Below, piece by piece: positions 33,113 to 42,674 of a DNA stretch of 49,808 bases; within the stretch, counting starts at the first letter, position 1; each line of letters starts with the position of its first letter. This DNA is from Pseudomonas saxonica (GTDB lineage: Bacteria; Pseudomonadota; Gammaproteobacteria; Pseudomonadales; Pseudomonadaceae): contig NZ_VFIO01000017.1 in assembly GCF_007858365.1 (NCBI RefSeq), positions 1 to 49,808 on the forward strand, in the 5' to 3' direction. A program made the translations under genes and the position numbers. The notes under the pieces were generated by a model that was not told the DNA's origin, made no database searches, and saw nothing but the letters and a program-made list of their open reading frames with translations.

Positions 33113-34539
33113 AACGATCTCTTTTGGCCTGTGCTGTGGCCTGTTGCAGTGCGCTGAATTTGAGTGGGTGTGTGCTGGGTCCGGAGTTTACCTCACCCAA
33201 GCCACACCTACCCGAGCGCTGGGCGTCGGTGGCCAGTGAAGCGGGGCATAGTGCTTCGGTTGAGTCTGCGGTCGACCCGCGCTGGTGGGACCGTTTTGCC
33301 GATACGCAACTGTCGGCCTTGGTGCGCGAGGCGCTGGACAGCAGTTTTGACGTTCAACTGGCGGCCAGCCGACTGGAGCAAAGCAGGGCGCTGCGCCGTC
33401 AAATTGCGGCCGATACAGTGCCTTCGGTAGAGGGCGATGCGGGCTACAGCCGAAGTCGTAACAGTCAGCGTGGCTTGACTGACCCCTCGGGCAACGGCGG
33501 TAAACAGGCATTTAACCTGTGGCATGGCGGTCTGGCGATCAGTTGGGAGGCCGACTTGTGGGGGCGGGTCAAACGCTCGGTGGAGGCCGCAGATGCTTCC
33601 GTGCAAATGGCGCAAGAAGACCGTCATGGCGTGCAATTGCTGGTCATCGTGCAGACCGCACAGGATTACATTCAGTTGCGCGGCACCCAGCAAGCGCTGG
33701 CGGTGGTGCAGCAAAACCTGGAGATCGCCCGGCGCAGTCTTGAATTGACCCGTTTGCAGGTCAAAGAGGGCGTCGCCACTGACTTGGAAGTGTCGGAGGC
33801 CGCCGCACAGGTGTCCGAGATCGAGGCCCGCACGGCACCCTTGCAGCAGCGCATTGCACAATTGATCAACGCCTTGAGTCTGTTATTGGCGCGTGAGCCT
33901 CGGGCATTGCAGCAACAATTGAACGTATTGGCCGATGTGCCAGCCTATCGCGCCGATGTGCCGATCGGCTTGCCCAGCGAGCTGGCGCAACGGCGCCCGG
34001 ACATCCGCCGCGCCGAAGCGCAATTGCATGCGGCAACGGCATCAGTGGGCATGGCGGAGGCGGATTTTTACCCGCGCATTACCTTGTCGGGCAACCTCGG
34101 CTTTCAGGCCCTGCAATTGTCGGATTTGGGCAGTTGGGGATCGCGCAGTTTTGCCTTTGGCCCCGGCTTGAGCGTGCCGATATTCGAGGGCGGTCGTTTG
34201 CAAGGCGCATTGCAGCTGCAAGAAGGCCGTCAGCAAGAAGCGGGCATTACCTACCAAAAGACCGTGCTCAGTGCCTGGCATGAGGTGGATGATGCACTGG
34301 TGGCGTATCAGGCCAACCAGCGCCGCCGCGACAGCTTGCAGCAGGCGGTGATGCACAGCCAGCATGCGCTGGACAGTGTTCATCAACAATATGCACAAGG
34401 CACGGTGGACTTCTTGAACGTGCTGACCGTGCAAAACACGTTGCTGAACAACCAGGCGGCGCTGGTTGAGAGCACGGCGCAGGTGTCGCTGTCGCTGGTG
34501 CAGGTGTTTGGCGCAGTGGGCGGCGGGTGGCAGGGCTAG
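33109..34539 (+). CDS. outer membrane efflux lipoprotein (NodT/OprM family)
   Basis: 476 residues beginning MKRSLLACAVACC and a lipobox LSGC at about residues 18-21, so the mature protein is a lipoprotein. Two TolC-type repeats are visible: WWDRFADTQLSALVREAL and LELTRLQVKEGVATDLEVSE in the first half, then RRPDIRRAEAQLHAATASVG and QQYAQGTVDFLNVLTVQNTL in the second. It forms the outer membrane channel of the tripartite pump with the preceding genes. A repeat hairpin follows the stop. Confidence 0.93.
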   Translation: MKRSLLACAVACCSALNLSGCVLGPEFTSPKPHLPERWASVASEAGHSASVESAVDPRWWDRFADTQLSALVREALDSSFDVQLAASRLEQSRALRRQIAADTVPSVEGDAGYSRSRNSQRGLTDPSGNGGKQAFNLWHGGLAISWEADLWGRVKRSVEAADASVQMAQEDRHGVQLLVIVQTAQDYIQLRGTQQALAVVQQNLEIARRSLELTRLQVKEGVATDLEVSEAAAQVSEIEARTAPLQQRIAQLINALSLLLAREPRALQQQLNVLADVPAYRADVPIGLPSELAQRRPDIRRAEAQLHAATASVGMAEADFYPRITLSGNLGFQALQLSDLGSWGSRSFAFGPGLSVPIFEGGRLQGALQLQEGRQQEAGITYQKTVLSAWHEVDDALVAYQANQRRRDSLQQAVMHSQHALDSVHQQYAQGTVDFLNVLTVQNTLLNNQAALVESTAQVSLSLVQVFGAVGGGWQG

Positions 34540-34556
34540 TGTTTTGTCTCTTCGTG

Positions 34557-34587
34557 GCATCTGCCGCAGGCAGCCTTCGGCAGATGC
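34557..34587. repeat. REP-type hairpin after the efflux operon
   Basis: GCATCTGCCG and CGGCAGATGC arms flank an 11-nt loop, 18 bp after the outer membrane factor stop. No T-run follows; probably a dispersed repeat that also stabilises the 3' end. Confidence 0.65.
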
Positions 34588-34686
34588 TACGGATTAAAGG
34601 GTGCGATTCAGGGCTTGTGCTTGATATGCTCGGTGCCTCGACTTCAAGCGCCAATATAGGCGTGCCTCGTCCATTTGAGCCTATTT

Positions 34687-36006
34687 ATGCCTGCTGATAC
34701 TCAAGCCACTGCCGTGCGCTTTTCTCGTTCCGATTACCGGACCCTTGGTCTGGCAGCGCTGGGCGGGGCACTGGAAATCTACGATTTCATCATTTTCGTG
34801 TTCTTTGCCCTGACCCTCAGTCAACTGTTTTTCCCACCCGATATGCCCGAGTGGTTGCGTCTGCTGCAGAGCTTCGGGATTTTTGTGACGGGTTATCTGG
34901 CACGTCCTTTGGGCGGGATTCTGATGGCGCACTTTGCCGACCATCTGGGTCGCAAACGGGTCTTCAGCCTGAGCATCCTGATGATGGCGCTGCCCTGTCT
35001 GCTGATCGGGATCATGCCCACTTACGCCGACATTGGTTATTTCGCCCCGTTGATCCTGCTGGCGCTGCGTATCCTGCAAGGTGCTGCGGTCGGGGGCGAG
35101 GTGCCCAGTGCCTGGGTGTTTGTCGCCGAGCACGCGCCCGCCGGGCGCCGTGGCTATGCATTGGGCTTTTTGCAGGCCGGGCTGACATTCGGTTATCTGA
35201 TAGGCGCCTTGACCGCGACGTTGCTCGCACAGCTGTTCACCCCTGCAGAAATCCTCGATTACGCCTGGCGTTACCCATTCTTGCTGGGCGGCGTGTTTGG
35301 CGTGATAGGTGTGTGGTTGCGCCGCTGGCTCAGCGAGACACCGGTGTTTCTGGCGTTGCGCGAGCGCCGTGAGGGTCGCGCCGAGTTCCCTTTGCGCACG
35401 GTATTACGCGAGCACCGCCGCTCGTTATTGCCGGCCGCGCTGCTGACCTGTGTATTGACCAGTGCCGTGGTGGTGTTTGTGGTCATCACCCCGACGGTGA
35501 TGCAGCAACGCTTTGGCATGACCGCCAGCCATACCTTTGCTCTAAGCAGCGTCGGTATTGTGTTTTTGAATATTGGCTGCGTGCTGGCCGGGTTGATCGT
35601 TGACCGTATCGGCGTCTGGCGCAGCATTGTGCTCTACAGCCTGTTATTGCCATTGGGCATTGGCCTGCTGTACGCCAGTCTGGTCGGGCAGTGGGGCTTG
35701 CCGGGGCTGGCGTACGCATTCGCCGGCCTGACCTGCGGAATAGTGGGTGTAGTGCCTTCGGTCATGGTGGGTTTGTTCCCGGCACCGATCCGCGTCTCGG
35801 GAATTTCGTTCACCTACAACATCGCCTACGCATTGTGGGCAAGTACCACACCGCTGATGCTGATTGCCTTGATGCCGTGGAGCCCGTGGGTGTGCGTGGT
35901 GTTTTGCGCCGTGATGGGGGTGGTCGGGGTGCTGACGGCGCGCGCGTATGGGTTTGATCGGGGGCGCGAAGTGCAGAGACGACTGCTGGCCAATGTCGAA
36001 GTGTAG
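34687..36006 (+). CDS. MFS transporter of the metabolite:H+ symporter (MHS) family
   Basis: About 439 residues with 12 hydrophobic segments. Family marks are LGGALEIYDFIIFVFFALTL in helix 1, ARPLGGILMAHFADHLGRKR (motif A) between helices 2 and 3, and LRILQGAAVGGEVPSAWVFV in helix 4. The group imports organic acids, osmolytes or amino acids with protons; the substrate cannot be told. I use ATG 34687; a TTG at 34675 is possible, and neither has a strong ribosome site. It stands alone between the efflux operon and fecI. Confidence 0.85.
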   Translation: MPADTQATAVRFSRSDYRTLGLAALGGALEIYDFIIFVFFALTLSQLFFPPDMPEWLRLLQSFGIFVTGYLARPLGGILMAHFADHLGRKRVFSLSILMMALPCLLIGIMPTYADIGYFAPLILLALRILQGAAVGGEVPSAWVFVAEHAPAGRRGYALGFLQAGLTFGYLIGALTATLLAQLFTPAEILDYAWRYPFLLGGVFGVIGVWLRRWLSETPVFLALRERREGRAEFPLRTVLREHRRSLLPAALLTCVLTSAVVVFVVITPTVMQQRFGMTASHTFALSSVGIVFLNIGCVLAGLIVDRIGVWRSIVLYSLLLPLGIGLLYASLVGQWGLPGLAYAFAGLTCGIVGVVPSVMVGLFPAPIRVSGISFTYNIAYALWASTTPLMLIALMPWSPWVCVVFCAVMGVVGVLTARAYGFDRGREVQRRLLANVEV

Positions 36007-36020
36007 GAAGGTTTGCTTGT

Positions 36021-36045
36021 GCGAATAGGACGGATTACTATTCGC
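36021..36045 (+). promoter_or_regulatory. palindromic operator before fecI (possible Fur site)
   Basis: GCGAATAG and CTATTCGC arms flank 9 bp, 25 bp before the fecI start. An inverted repeat at the promoter of an iron-starvation sigma factor suggests a Fur operator. It is only a loose match to the usual A/T-rich Fur box, so assignment is tentative. Confidence 0.4.
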
Positions 36046-36070
36046 GACCTCTCTTTCTCAGTCCAGTGCG

Positions 36071-36565
36071 ATGACTCATAAAGCACCCCGCAGAACGGGC
36101 TTTTTAGACTACTACGATGAGTTGGTCGGCACTTGGACTCGGCGCCTGCGCAATCGCCAGCAGGCGCAGGATCTGGCCCATGACACCTTTGTACGCGTGC
36201 TCGAATCCGGCTCGGATGCCGTTGAACAGCCGCGTGCGTACCTGCATCAAACGGCCCGCAATATCGCCGTGGATGGTTTTCGTCGAGAAGAACTGCGTGA
36301 TTCCAAAGAACAGGCAGCCGTGGCCCCTTGTTCGTCGCAATCAGCCGATCCGGAAGTGTATATGCGCGCTTTTCAGTTGGCTGAATCGGTCGAAAGGGCC
36401 TTGCTTGAGTTACCGTTGAATTGCCGCAAGGTTTTTGTCTGGCAAAAAATAGAGGGGCTGACCCAGGCCGAGATTGCCGAGCGCCTGGGACTGTCCAGAA
36501 ACATGGTGGAGAAATACATGATCCGCACGTTGCGGCATCTGCGCGAGCGTGTGGACGCGCCGTGA
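36071..36565 (+). CDS. fecI: FecI-type ECF sigma factor
   Basis: A 164-residue ECF sigma factor. Region 2 has YYDELVGTWTRRLRNRQQAQ, DLAHDTFVRVLE and QPRAYLHQTARNIAVDGFRR. Region 4 has LPLNCRKVFVWQKIEGLTQA and EIAERLGLSRNMVEKYMIRT. The set matches the iron-starvation FecI group. It would transcribe fecA when released through FecR. Its TGA overlaps the fecR ATG by one base, so the two are cotranslated. A palindrome upstream may be a Fur site. Confidence 0.93.
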   Translation: MTHKAPRRTGFLDYYDELVGTWTRRLRNRQQAQDLAHDTFVRVLESGSDAVEQPRAYLHQTARNIAVDGFRREELRDSKEQAAVAPCSSQSADPEVYMRAFQLAESVERALLELPLNCRKVFVWQKIEGLTQAEIAERLGLSRNMVEKYMIRTLRHLRERVDAP

Positions 36566-37563
36566 TGAGATCAGTTAAGGATTGCCTGATGGAGATGCCT
36601 GATTGCACGCATGCCCCTGCGAACGTGCGCGAGGCGGCTGCAACCTGGTTTGCACGTGTGCAAGGCCGGGGCCTGAGTGCCGATGAGCAGGCCGATTTTG
36701 ACGCCTGGTACAGCGGCCACCCCAGCCATGAAGCGGAATACCGTTGGCTCGCCACGTTGTACGGTGCTGTCGAGCTATTGCCCAAGGCCCGCCTGCAAGC
36801 GTTATGCGAAGCACCTGCACCCAGGGTCAAGCGTCGCTCGGCGCTTGGCATGGCGATGGCTGCGAGTGTGCTGGCGGTTGCGGTAGGGGCTGGGGTTTGG
36901 ACGCAGTTGAAGGCCTCTGTCGGTTATCACGAGCAATTCGCTACCCTGGCGGGTGAGCGCCGTACGGTTAATTTGCCCGATGGTTCAACCCTTGAACTGG
37001 ACAGCCGCAGCCGGATCCGCGTTGACTTTGCCGACCATCAGCGCAGGGTTGATTTACTCGAGGGCGAGGTGATGTTCAGTGTCGCCCATGACACTGATCG
37101 TCCCTTTGTGGTGCAAGCCGGGCTCGGGCAGGTAACGGTCACGGGGACACGTTTTGATGTGCGTCGAGATGGCGAGCAAGCACGGGTGGTGGTCGAGTCG
37201 GGCCACGTGCGGGTACAGGGTCGTAATCGTGAAGAGGCGGTCAACCTGACGGCCGGGTTGGGCACGCGGGTCGATGAGCAGGGGCTCGTGGCTGCGCCAC
37301 AACCGGTGAACACTCAAGCGTTGACGGCCTGGCGCAAGGGGCAGTTGATATTCAACGACGCCAGCCTGGGCGAGGTGGCTGCCGAAGTGTCGCGCTACCG
37401 TGAGCGGCCGCTGCATGTCAGCACGGTTGCATTGGCGCAACTGCGGCTGTCGAGTGTGTTCAAAACCGATGACACCGATGCGCTGATCAACGCCTTGCCG
37501 CGTATTTTGCCGGTGTCGGTAAAGACCCGTGCCGATGGCAGTCAGGAAATAATTTCACGATAA
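36565..37563 (+). CDS. fecR: FecR-type anti-sigma regulator
   Basis: 332 residues from ATG 36565. The cytoplasmic N-terminus (REAAATWFARVQGRGLSADE, QADFDAWYSGHPSHEAEYRW) is the DUF4880/FecR anti-sigma part with its conserved Trp residues. One membrane segment follows near residues 92-110 (ALGMAMAASVLAVAVGAGVW). The periplasmic FecR domain has RRTVNLPDGSTLELDSRSRI, VTGTRFDVRRDG and an STN-binding C-terminus. It relays the loaded state of the receptor to FecI. Confidence 0.93.
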   Translation: MRSVKDCLMEMPDCTHAPANVREAAATWFARVQGRGLSADEQADFDAWYSGHPSHEAEYRWLATLYGAVELLPKARLQALCEAPAPRVKRRSALGMAMAASVLAVAVGAGVWTQLKASVGYHEQFATLAGERRTVNLPDGSTLELDSRSRIRVDFADHQRRVDLLEGEVMFSVAHDTDRPFVVQAGLGQVTVTGTRFDVRRDGEQARVVVESGHVRVQGRNREEAVNLTAGLGTRVDEQGLVAAPQPVNTQALTAWRKGQLIFNDASLGEVAAEVSRYRERPLHVSTVALAQLRLSSVFKTDDTDALINALPRILPVSVKTRADGSQEIISR

Positions 37564-37636
37564 ATTCAGGTTTTTTTCGAGTTCTTCGTCTTCTTGATCA
37601 ACTGCAACTGGTTTGCATTAACAGTCGCACTCAAGT

Positions 37637-40126
37637 GTGATCAATAGGGCAAGACTCGACGTGAAAAACAATAATTCTTGTGGGCCGGTTTCAGTGCTTA
37701 ACCCGCCTTCGAGCACGCTTTTTTCTGCACCGCGTACGTGCTGGATGCCTTTGGCCCTGGCGCTGGCAGTGAGTGCAGCGATGCCGGGTGCGGTGGCTGG
37801 CGAGCTGGCACCGAGCACCCTCCATATCCAGGCCCAGCCTTTGGGTGCGGCCTTGAGCCAGTTGGCTCAACAGACTTCCTTGCAAGTGTTTTTCAGCCCT
37901 CAGCTGGTGGCCGGTAAACAGGCGCCGGCCGTTGATGGCAGCTTGTCGCCCGAGCAGGCATTGCGCCAATTGCTGCAAGGCAGTGGCCTGAGCTATGAAT
38001 TGAACGGTGACGCGGTGACGCTGCTTGCCGCGCCGGTGGTCAGCGCTTCAACGGCTTCAGGGCCACTGGAGCTAGGACCGGTGGATGTCAAAGTGGTCGG
38101 CGACTGGCTGGGCGACGCCAATGAAGCGGTTGTGCAGAACCATCCCGGTGCGCGCACTGTGGTGCGTCGCGAAGCGATGGTGGAGCAGGGCGCGATGAAC
38201 GTCAGTGACGTGCTCAAGCGTATTCCCGGGGTTCAGGTGCAAGAGTCCAATGGCACCGGCGGCAGCGATATTTCCCTGAACGTGGGTGTGCGTGGCTTGA
38301 CCTCGCGCCTGTCGCCACGTTCGACCGTATTGATTGACGGCATTCCGGCAGCGTTCGCCCCCTATGGCCAGCCGCAGTTGTCGATGGCACCCATCTCGGC
38401 CGGGAATCTGGACAGCATCGACGTGGTACGCGGCGCGGGTTCGGTACGCTATGGGCCGCAAAACGTTGGGGGTGTCATCAACTTTGTGACGCGAGCGATT
38501 CCCGAAACCTTTCAGGGGGAGGTCGGCACCACGCTGGAAACCTCCGAGCACGGCGGCTGGAAGCACATGGAGTCGGCCTTTGTTGGCGGCACGGCGGACA
38601 ACGGTATCGGTGCTGCGCTGTTGTATTCCGGGGTCAAGGGCAATGGTTATCGCACCAGCAACAATAACAACGACATCAATGATGTGTTGCTCAAGACCCA
38701 TTGGGCGCCGACCGACGAGGATGATTTCAGCCTCAATTTTCATTATTACGATGCCACCGCCGACATGCCTGGCGGTTTGACGCAGAAACAGTTCGATGCC
38801 AATCCGTATCAGTCTGTGCGTGACTGGGACAACTTCACCGGGCGGCGCAAGGATGTGTCCTTCAAGTACCTGCGTCAGATTGACGACCAGACCCAGTTTG
38901 AAGTGCTGACCTATTACACCGACAGTTTCCGGGGCAGCAATATCGCTTCACGCAACCTGCAAACGCTGGGCATTTATCCGCGTTCTTATTACACCTTTGG
39001 TGTGGAACCGCGGGTGTCCCATGTGTTTACTCTGGGGCCGGTGACCCAGGAAGTCGGTTTGGGTTATCGCTACCTCAAGGAGGGAATGCACGAAGAGGCC
39101 AGTCAGCTGCAACTGGTCAACAACGTGCCGGTGCCCATGCCGGGTGCTGACGGTCACGTGTACCAGGATCGCACCGGCGGGACTGAAGCCAACGCGTTCT
39201 ATATCGATGACAAGATTGATGTGGGTAACTGGACCGTGACGCCGGGCATTCGCTTTGAGCGCATTAGCACCAATTGGCACGATCGACCGGTGCTGGGCAA
39301 TAGCGGTGTGCCGGTTACCGAGAAAAAACGCAGCATCGACAGCAATGAGGCGCTGCCGGCCTTGAGCGTGATGTATCACCTCTCGGACGAGTGGAAGCTG
39401 TTTGCCAACTATGAAACTTCATTTGGCAGCTTGCAGTACTTTCAACTGGGGCAAGGCGGCATTGGCGACCAGACGGCCGCGGGTTTGAGGCCTGAAAAAG
39501 CCAAGACCTATGAGCTGGGCACGCGTTATGACAACGGTGTGTGGGGCGGTGAAGTGACGCTGTTCTACATCGACTTTGCCGATGAGCTGCAATACGTCAG
39601 CAATGATGTGGGCTGGACCAATTTGGGGGCCACCAAGCATCAGGGGATTGAGACTTCGGTTCACTACGATTTATCGAGCCTGAATGCGCGTCTTGACGGT
39701 TTGTCAGTGAACGCTGCGTTCACCTATACCAAGGCGACGTCAGAGGGTGATATTGCCAACTTCAAAGGGCGAGACTTGCCACTGTATTCGCGTCAGGTGC
39801 TTAACCTTGGCGCGCGATATGCCGTGAATCGCTGGACCTATAACCTGGATATGTTTGCCCAATCGCAGCAGCGCGCGCCGGGAACCGGTGGTGTGTATAT
39901 CACTGATCCGACACCGGACGGCCAGTACGGTGATATTCCGGGGTATGCGACCTGGAGTACGCGTGTGGGGTATGACTTCGGGCCTGAGGCGTCGAACTTG
40001 AAGGTGGGTGCGGGGATCAAGAACCTGTTCAATCAGGAGTACTACACCCGTTCCAGTGACAACAACTCCGGTCTCTATTTGGGAGAGCCGCGTACCTTCT
40101 TCGTGCAGGCGAGTGTCGGGTTTTAA
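37637..40126 (+). CDS. fecA: TonB-dependent ferric citrate receptor FecA-like
   Basis: Up to 829 residues. The start is uncertain: GTG 37637, or GTG 37661, which has AGGGCAAG upstream. The signal peptide core is ALALAVSAAMPGAVAG. It is followed by an STN signalling domain (STLHIQAQPLGAALSQLAQQ to about residue 135), a TonB-box region (GPVDVKVVGDWLGDA) and the plug (VLKRIPGVQVQESNG, RSTVLIDGIPAAFAPYGQPQ). A 22-strand barrel ends FFVQASVGF. VVGDWLGDA, FAPYGQPQLS and NFVTRAIP match E. coli FecA as recalled. The STN domain and the adjacent fecI-fecR indicate transmembrane signalling by the loaded receptor. Confidence 0.88.
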   Translation: MINRARLDVKNNNSCGPVSVLNPPSSTLFSAPRTCWMPLALALAVSAAMPGAVAGELAPSTLHIQAQPLGAALSQLAQQTSLQVFFSPQLVAGKQAPAVDGSLSPEQALRQLLQGSGLSYELNGDAVTLLAAPVVSASTASGPLELGPVDVKVVGDWLGDANEAVVQNHPGARTVVRREAMVEQGAMNVSDVLKRIPGVQVQESNGTGGSDISLNVGVRGLTSRLSPRSTVLIDGIPAAFAPYGQPQLSMAPISAGNLDSIDVVRGAGSVRYGPQNVGGVINFVTRAIPETFQGEVGTTLETSEHGGWKHMESAFVGGTADNGIGAALLYSGVKGNGYRTSNNNNDINDVLLKTHWAPTDEDDFSLNFHYYDATADMPGGLTQKQFDANPYQSVRDWDNFTGRRKDVSFKYLRQIDDQTQFEVLTYYTDSFRGSNIASRNLQTLGIYPRSYYTFGVEPRVSHVFTLGPVTQEVGLGYRYLKEGMHEEASQLQLVNNVPVPMPGADGHVYQDRTGGTEANAFYIDDKIDVGNWTVTPGIRFERISTNWHDRPVLGNSGVPVTEKKRSIDSNEALPALSVMYHLSDEWKLFANYETSFGSLQYFQLGQGGIGDQTAAGLRPEKAKTYELGTRYDNGVWGGEVTLFYIDFADELQYVSNDVGWTNLGATKHQGIETSVHYDLSSLNARLDGLSVNAAFTYTKATSEGDIANFKGRDLPLYSRQVLNLGARYAVNRWTYNLDMFAQSQQRAPGTGGVYITDPTPDGQYGDIPGYATWSTRVGYDFGPEASNLKVGAGIKNLFNQEYYTRSSDNNSGLYLGEPRTFFVQASVGF

Positions 40127-40141
40127 GGCTGGAGCAAAAGC

Positions 40142-40250
40142 CCCTCACCCCAACCCTCTCCCAGAGGGAGAGGGTGCTGATAGGTGGCGTTGCGCATAAC
40201 GGCTTTTGCCTTTAGTCCCCTCTCCCTCTGGGAGAGGGTTAGGGTGAGGG
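40142..40250. repeat. large inverted repeat between convergent genes
   Basis: A 21-bp left arm (40142-40162, starting CCCTCACCCC) pairs with 40230-40250 with one mismatch. Each arm also folds on itself (CCCTCTCCC with GGGAGAGGG). The whole can form a cruciform or two hairpins and lies exactly between the fecA stop and the acyl-CoA dehydrogenase stop. This type of repeat is common between converging Pseudomonas genes and probably serves as a shared 3' end. Confidence 0.85.
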
Positions 40251-40264
40251 TATTACCGGCACCG

Positions 40265-41416
40265 CTAAATCAGATAATTCTTCAGCTCTCGCGCAATCAC
40301 CATCCGTTGAATTTCACTCGACCCTTCGTAGATCTGGGTGATTCGCGCGTCCCGGTAATAACGCTCAACCGGGTAATCCTCAAGGTAGCCATAGCCACCG
40401 TGAATCTGAATGGCTTTGGAACACACAAACTCAGCCATTTCCGACGCGAACAACTTGGCTTGCGAGGCTTCTGATAAACACGGTTTGCCCGCACCACGCA
40501 GGCGGGCGGCGTGCAGAATCAGCAGGCGCGACGCGTTGAGGCGGGTTTGCATGTCAGCCAGCATGTTAGCCACGCTTTGATGCTCAATAATGGCTTTGTC
40601 AAACTGTACCCGATCACGCGCATAGGCCAGCGCTGCTTCAAAGGCGGCACGGGCAATACCCAGCGCTTGTGCAGCAATGCCAATACGCCCACCTTCGAGG
40701 TTGGACAGGGCGATCGTCAGCCCTTTGCCCCGTTCACCCAGCAAATTCGCTTGCGGTACGGTGCAATTGCTCAGGGTCACCGCGCAGGTGTCCGAGGCGC
40801 GTATGCCCAACTTGTGTTCGGTGCGATCGACAATAAATCCCGGTGTGTCAGTGGGCACCAGAAAGGCCGAAATGCCTTTTTTGCCCAGTTGCGGGTCGGT
40901 TACGGCAAACACAATGGCCAGCCCGGCGCGTTTGCCATTGGTGACAAATTGTTTGGCGCCGTTGATTACCCATTTCCCGTCCTGCAACTCTGCCCGTGTG
41001 CGCAGGTTGTGCGCTTCAGAGCCTGCTTGAGGTTCGGTCAGGCAAAAACAGCCGATGGTGGTGCCGCTGGCCAGCCCGGCCAGCCACTCTTCTTTTTGCG
41101 CCTGGCTGCCATAGTTAAGGATCGGGCCGCAGCCCACGGAGTTATGAACGCTCATCAGCGCCCCGGTCGCACCATCCCCGGCCGAGATCTCTTCGACAGC
41201 CAAGGCATAGGCTACGTAGTCGAGGTAAGAACCGCCCCATTCCTCAGGTACCACCATACCAAGCAGGCCGAGTTCGCCCATTTTGGCGACCAGCGCATCG
41301 TCGATCCAGCCAGCCTTTTCCCACGTCTGGGCATGAGGTGCAATTTCACGACGTGCAAAGTCGCGAGCCATGTCGCGGATCATCACTTGTTCTTCAGTCA
41401 GTTCGATGTCTTGCAT
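40265..41416 (-). CDS. acyl-CoA dehydrogenase (probable isobutyryl-CoA dehydrogenase)
   Basis: 383 residues, full length for the family. The N-terminal helical domain (MQDIELTEEQVMIRDMARDF) is followed by the FAD-binding middle domain with GCFCLTEPQAGSEAHNLRTR and WVINGAKQFVTNG. The C-terminal domain has IQIHGGYGYLEDYPVERYYR and ITQIYEGSSEIQRMVIAREL, with the catalytic Glu in YEGS. The next gene on the minus strand (4 nt upstream) is a 3-hydroxyisobutyryl-CoA hydrolase, so the likely substrate is isobutyryl-CoA from valine breakdown. Substrate is inferred from context. Confidence 0.88.
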   Translation of the reverse strand: MQDIELTEEQVMIRDMARDFARREIAPHAQTWEKAGWIDDALVAKMGELGLLGMVVPEEWGGSYLDYVAYALAVEEISAGDGATGALMSVHNSVGCGPILNYGSQAQKEEWLAGLASGTTIGCFCLTEPQAGSEAHNLRTRAELQDGKWVINGAKQFVTNGKRAGLAIVFAVTDPQLGKKGISAFLVPTDTPGFIVDRTEHKLGIRASDTCAVTLSNCTVPQANLLGERGKGLTIALSNLEGGRIGIAAQALGIARAAFEAALAYARDRVQFDKAIIEHQSVANMLADMQTRLNASRLLILHAARLRGAGKPCLSEASQAKLFASEMAEFVCSKAIQIHGGYGYLEDYPVERYYRDARITQIYEGSSEIQRMVIARELKNYLI

Positions 41417-41419
41417 GGT

Positions 41420-42532
41420 TCAGACTCCGCTCGGCTTGAAGTCGGTGAAGAAGCTGGCAACCCGGGCTGGATCCAGTTCATTGAGTGTGGGCGGATTCCA
41501 ACGCGGATTTTTGTCCTTGTCGATAATCAACGCGCGCACCCCTTCGATCAAGTCACCACGGTCAAACCACTGACGGTCCAGGTGCAGCTCCAGCGCAAAG
41601 CACTGCTCAAGGTTGAGGTTAAGGGCACGGCTGCGGCGCAGCATCTCAAGCGTAACGGCCATGCCCAGTGGCGACCGGGTTTGCAGCAGGTTGGCGGTAT
41701 CGGTGGCCCATTGCCGATGCTCGCTGTTGTCCACTTCATGCAACCGGGCAACGATGGCCTCCATGTTGTCATGGGCAAAGACGTCGTCAATCAACGGGCG
41801 AAGCGTGGCGAGGGGGGCGTCGGGCAAGGTGTTTACAGCCATTGATGCCAGCAGTGCCTGGAGGTCTTCGCGCGGTGACTGTTGCCAGGTCAGTGAGTCG
41901 AGCTGCGTATCAAGTTCGCTCAGGCGTGTGCTGTCGGTGTACCAGTTTGCCAGCCCGCAATACAGGGCATCGCTGGCGCCGATTTGCACGCCACTCACGC
42001 CCAGATAAGTGCCCACTTGGCCGGGTACTCTGCTCAGGAAATGGCTGGCGCCCACGTCCGGGAAATAGCCGATGGCGACCTCTGGCATCGCCAACCGGCT
42101 GCGTTCTGTGACCAGTCGAAAATCAGCCCCTTGTGCCAACCCCATGCCGCCGCCCAGAACATAGCCGTCCATCACGGCAAGCACGGGTTTGGCGTAGTGA
42201 TGCAGGGTCAGGTCGAGGGCGTATTCCTCCTCAAAAAACGCAGTGTGCAGGGTGTCGTTGTTTTTGTAGCTGTCATACAAAGAACGAATATCACCCCCGG
42301 CACAGAAGGCTTTTTCGCCTGCACCGCGCAATACCACAGCCACAACATGCGGGTCTTTGGCCCATGTATCGAGCTGCTGTTGGAGGCGGCGTACCATCTC
42401 AAGATTGAGGGCGTTGAGGCCGCTCGGGCGGTTAAGGGTCAGATGGCCTATTTGATTGCGCACCTGCGCGAGAACGGTGTCTGGCGCGATGTCGCCATCG
42501 AGTGTCACTGAGGATGAAGCCTGAGCAGTCAT
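41420..42532 (-). CDS. 3-hydroxyisobutyryl-CoA hydrolase (ECH_2 family)
   Basis: 370 residues. It has the crotonase fold with an oxyanion-hole stretch FCAGGDIRSLYDSYK and a second one at VMDGYVLGGGMGLAQGADFR. MPEVAIGYFPDVGASHFLSR carries the acidic residues of the hydrolase subgroup. The long C-terminus (GDLIEGVRALIIDKDKNPRW) is characteristic of the hydrolase rather than of enoyl-CoA hydratases (~260 residues). It releases 3-hydroxyisobutyrate from its CoA ester in valine degradation. It is followed after 3 nt by the acyl-CoA dehydrogenase gene, forming an operon. Confidence 0.9.
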   Translation of the reverse strand: MTAQASSSVTLDGDIAPDTVLAQVRNQIGHLTLNRPSGLNALNLEMVRRLQQQLDTWAKDPHVVAVVLRGAGEKAFCAGGDIRSLYDSYKNNDTLHTAFFEEEYALDLTLHHYAKPVLAVMDGYVLGGGMGLAQGADFRLVTERSRLAMPEVAIGYFPDVGASHFLSRVPGQVGTYLGVSGVQIGASDALYCGLANWYTDSTRLSELDTQLDSLTWQQSPREDLQALLASMAVNTLPDAPLATLRPLIDDVFAHDNMEAIVARLHEVDNSEHRQWATDTANLLQTRSPLGMAVTLEMLRRSRALNLNLEQCFALELHLDRQWFDRGDLIEGVRALIIDKDKNPRWNPPTLNELDPARVASFFTDFKPSGV

Positions 42533-42674
42533 CGCTAACTCCCTGCTTTCTATTATTTTTAAGGGGTGTTCGCGGGCGAACGATGGCCGATGCTAACAGT
42601 GCAAAATTGCCTTGTACAACCCTGATAAGTGCAGGGTTGGTGTGCATTTTTGCCTGAGGGGTGTGCGCTGATCT

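Noticed and set aside
35826..36851. 341-codon minus-strand ORF over fecI/fecR
   Set aside because: Overlaps three real genes antisense and has no family features.
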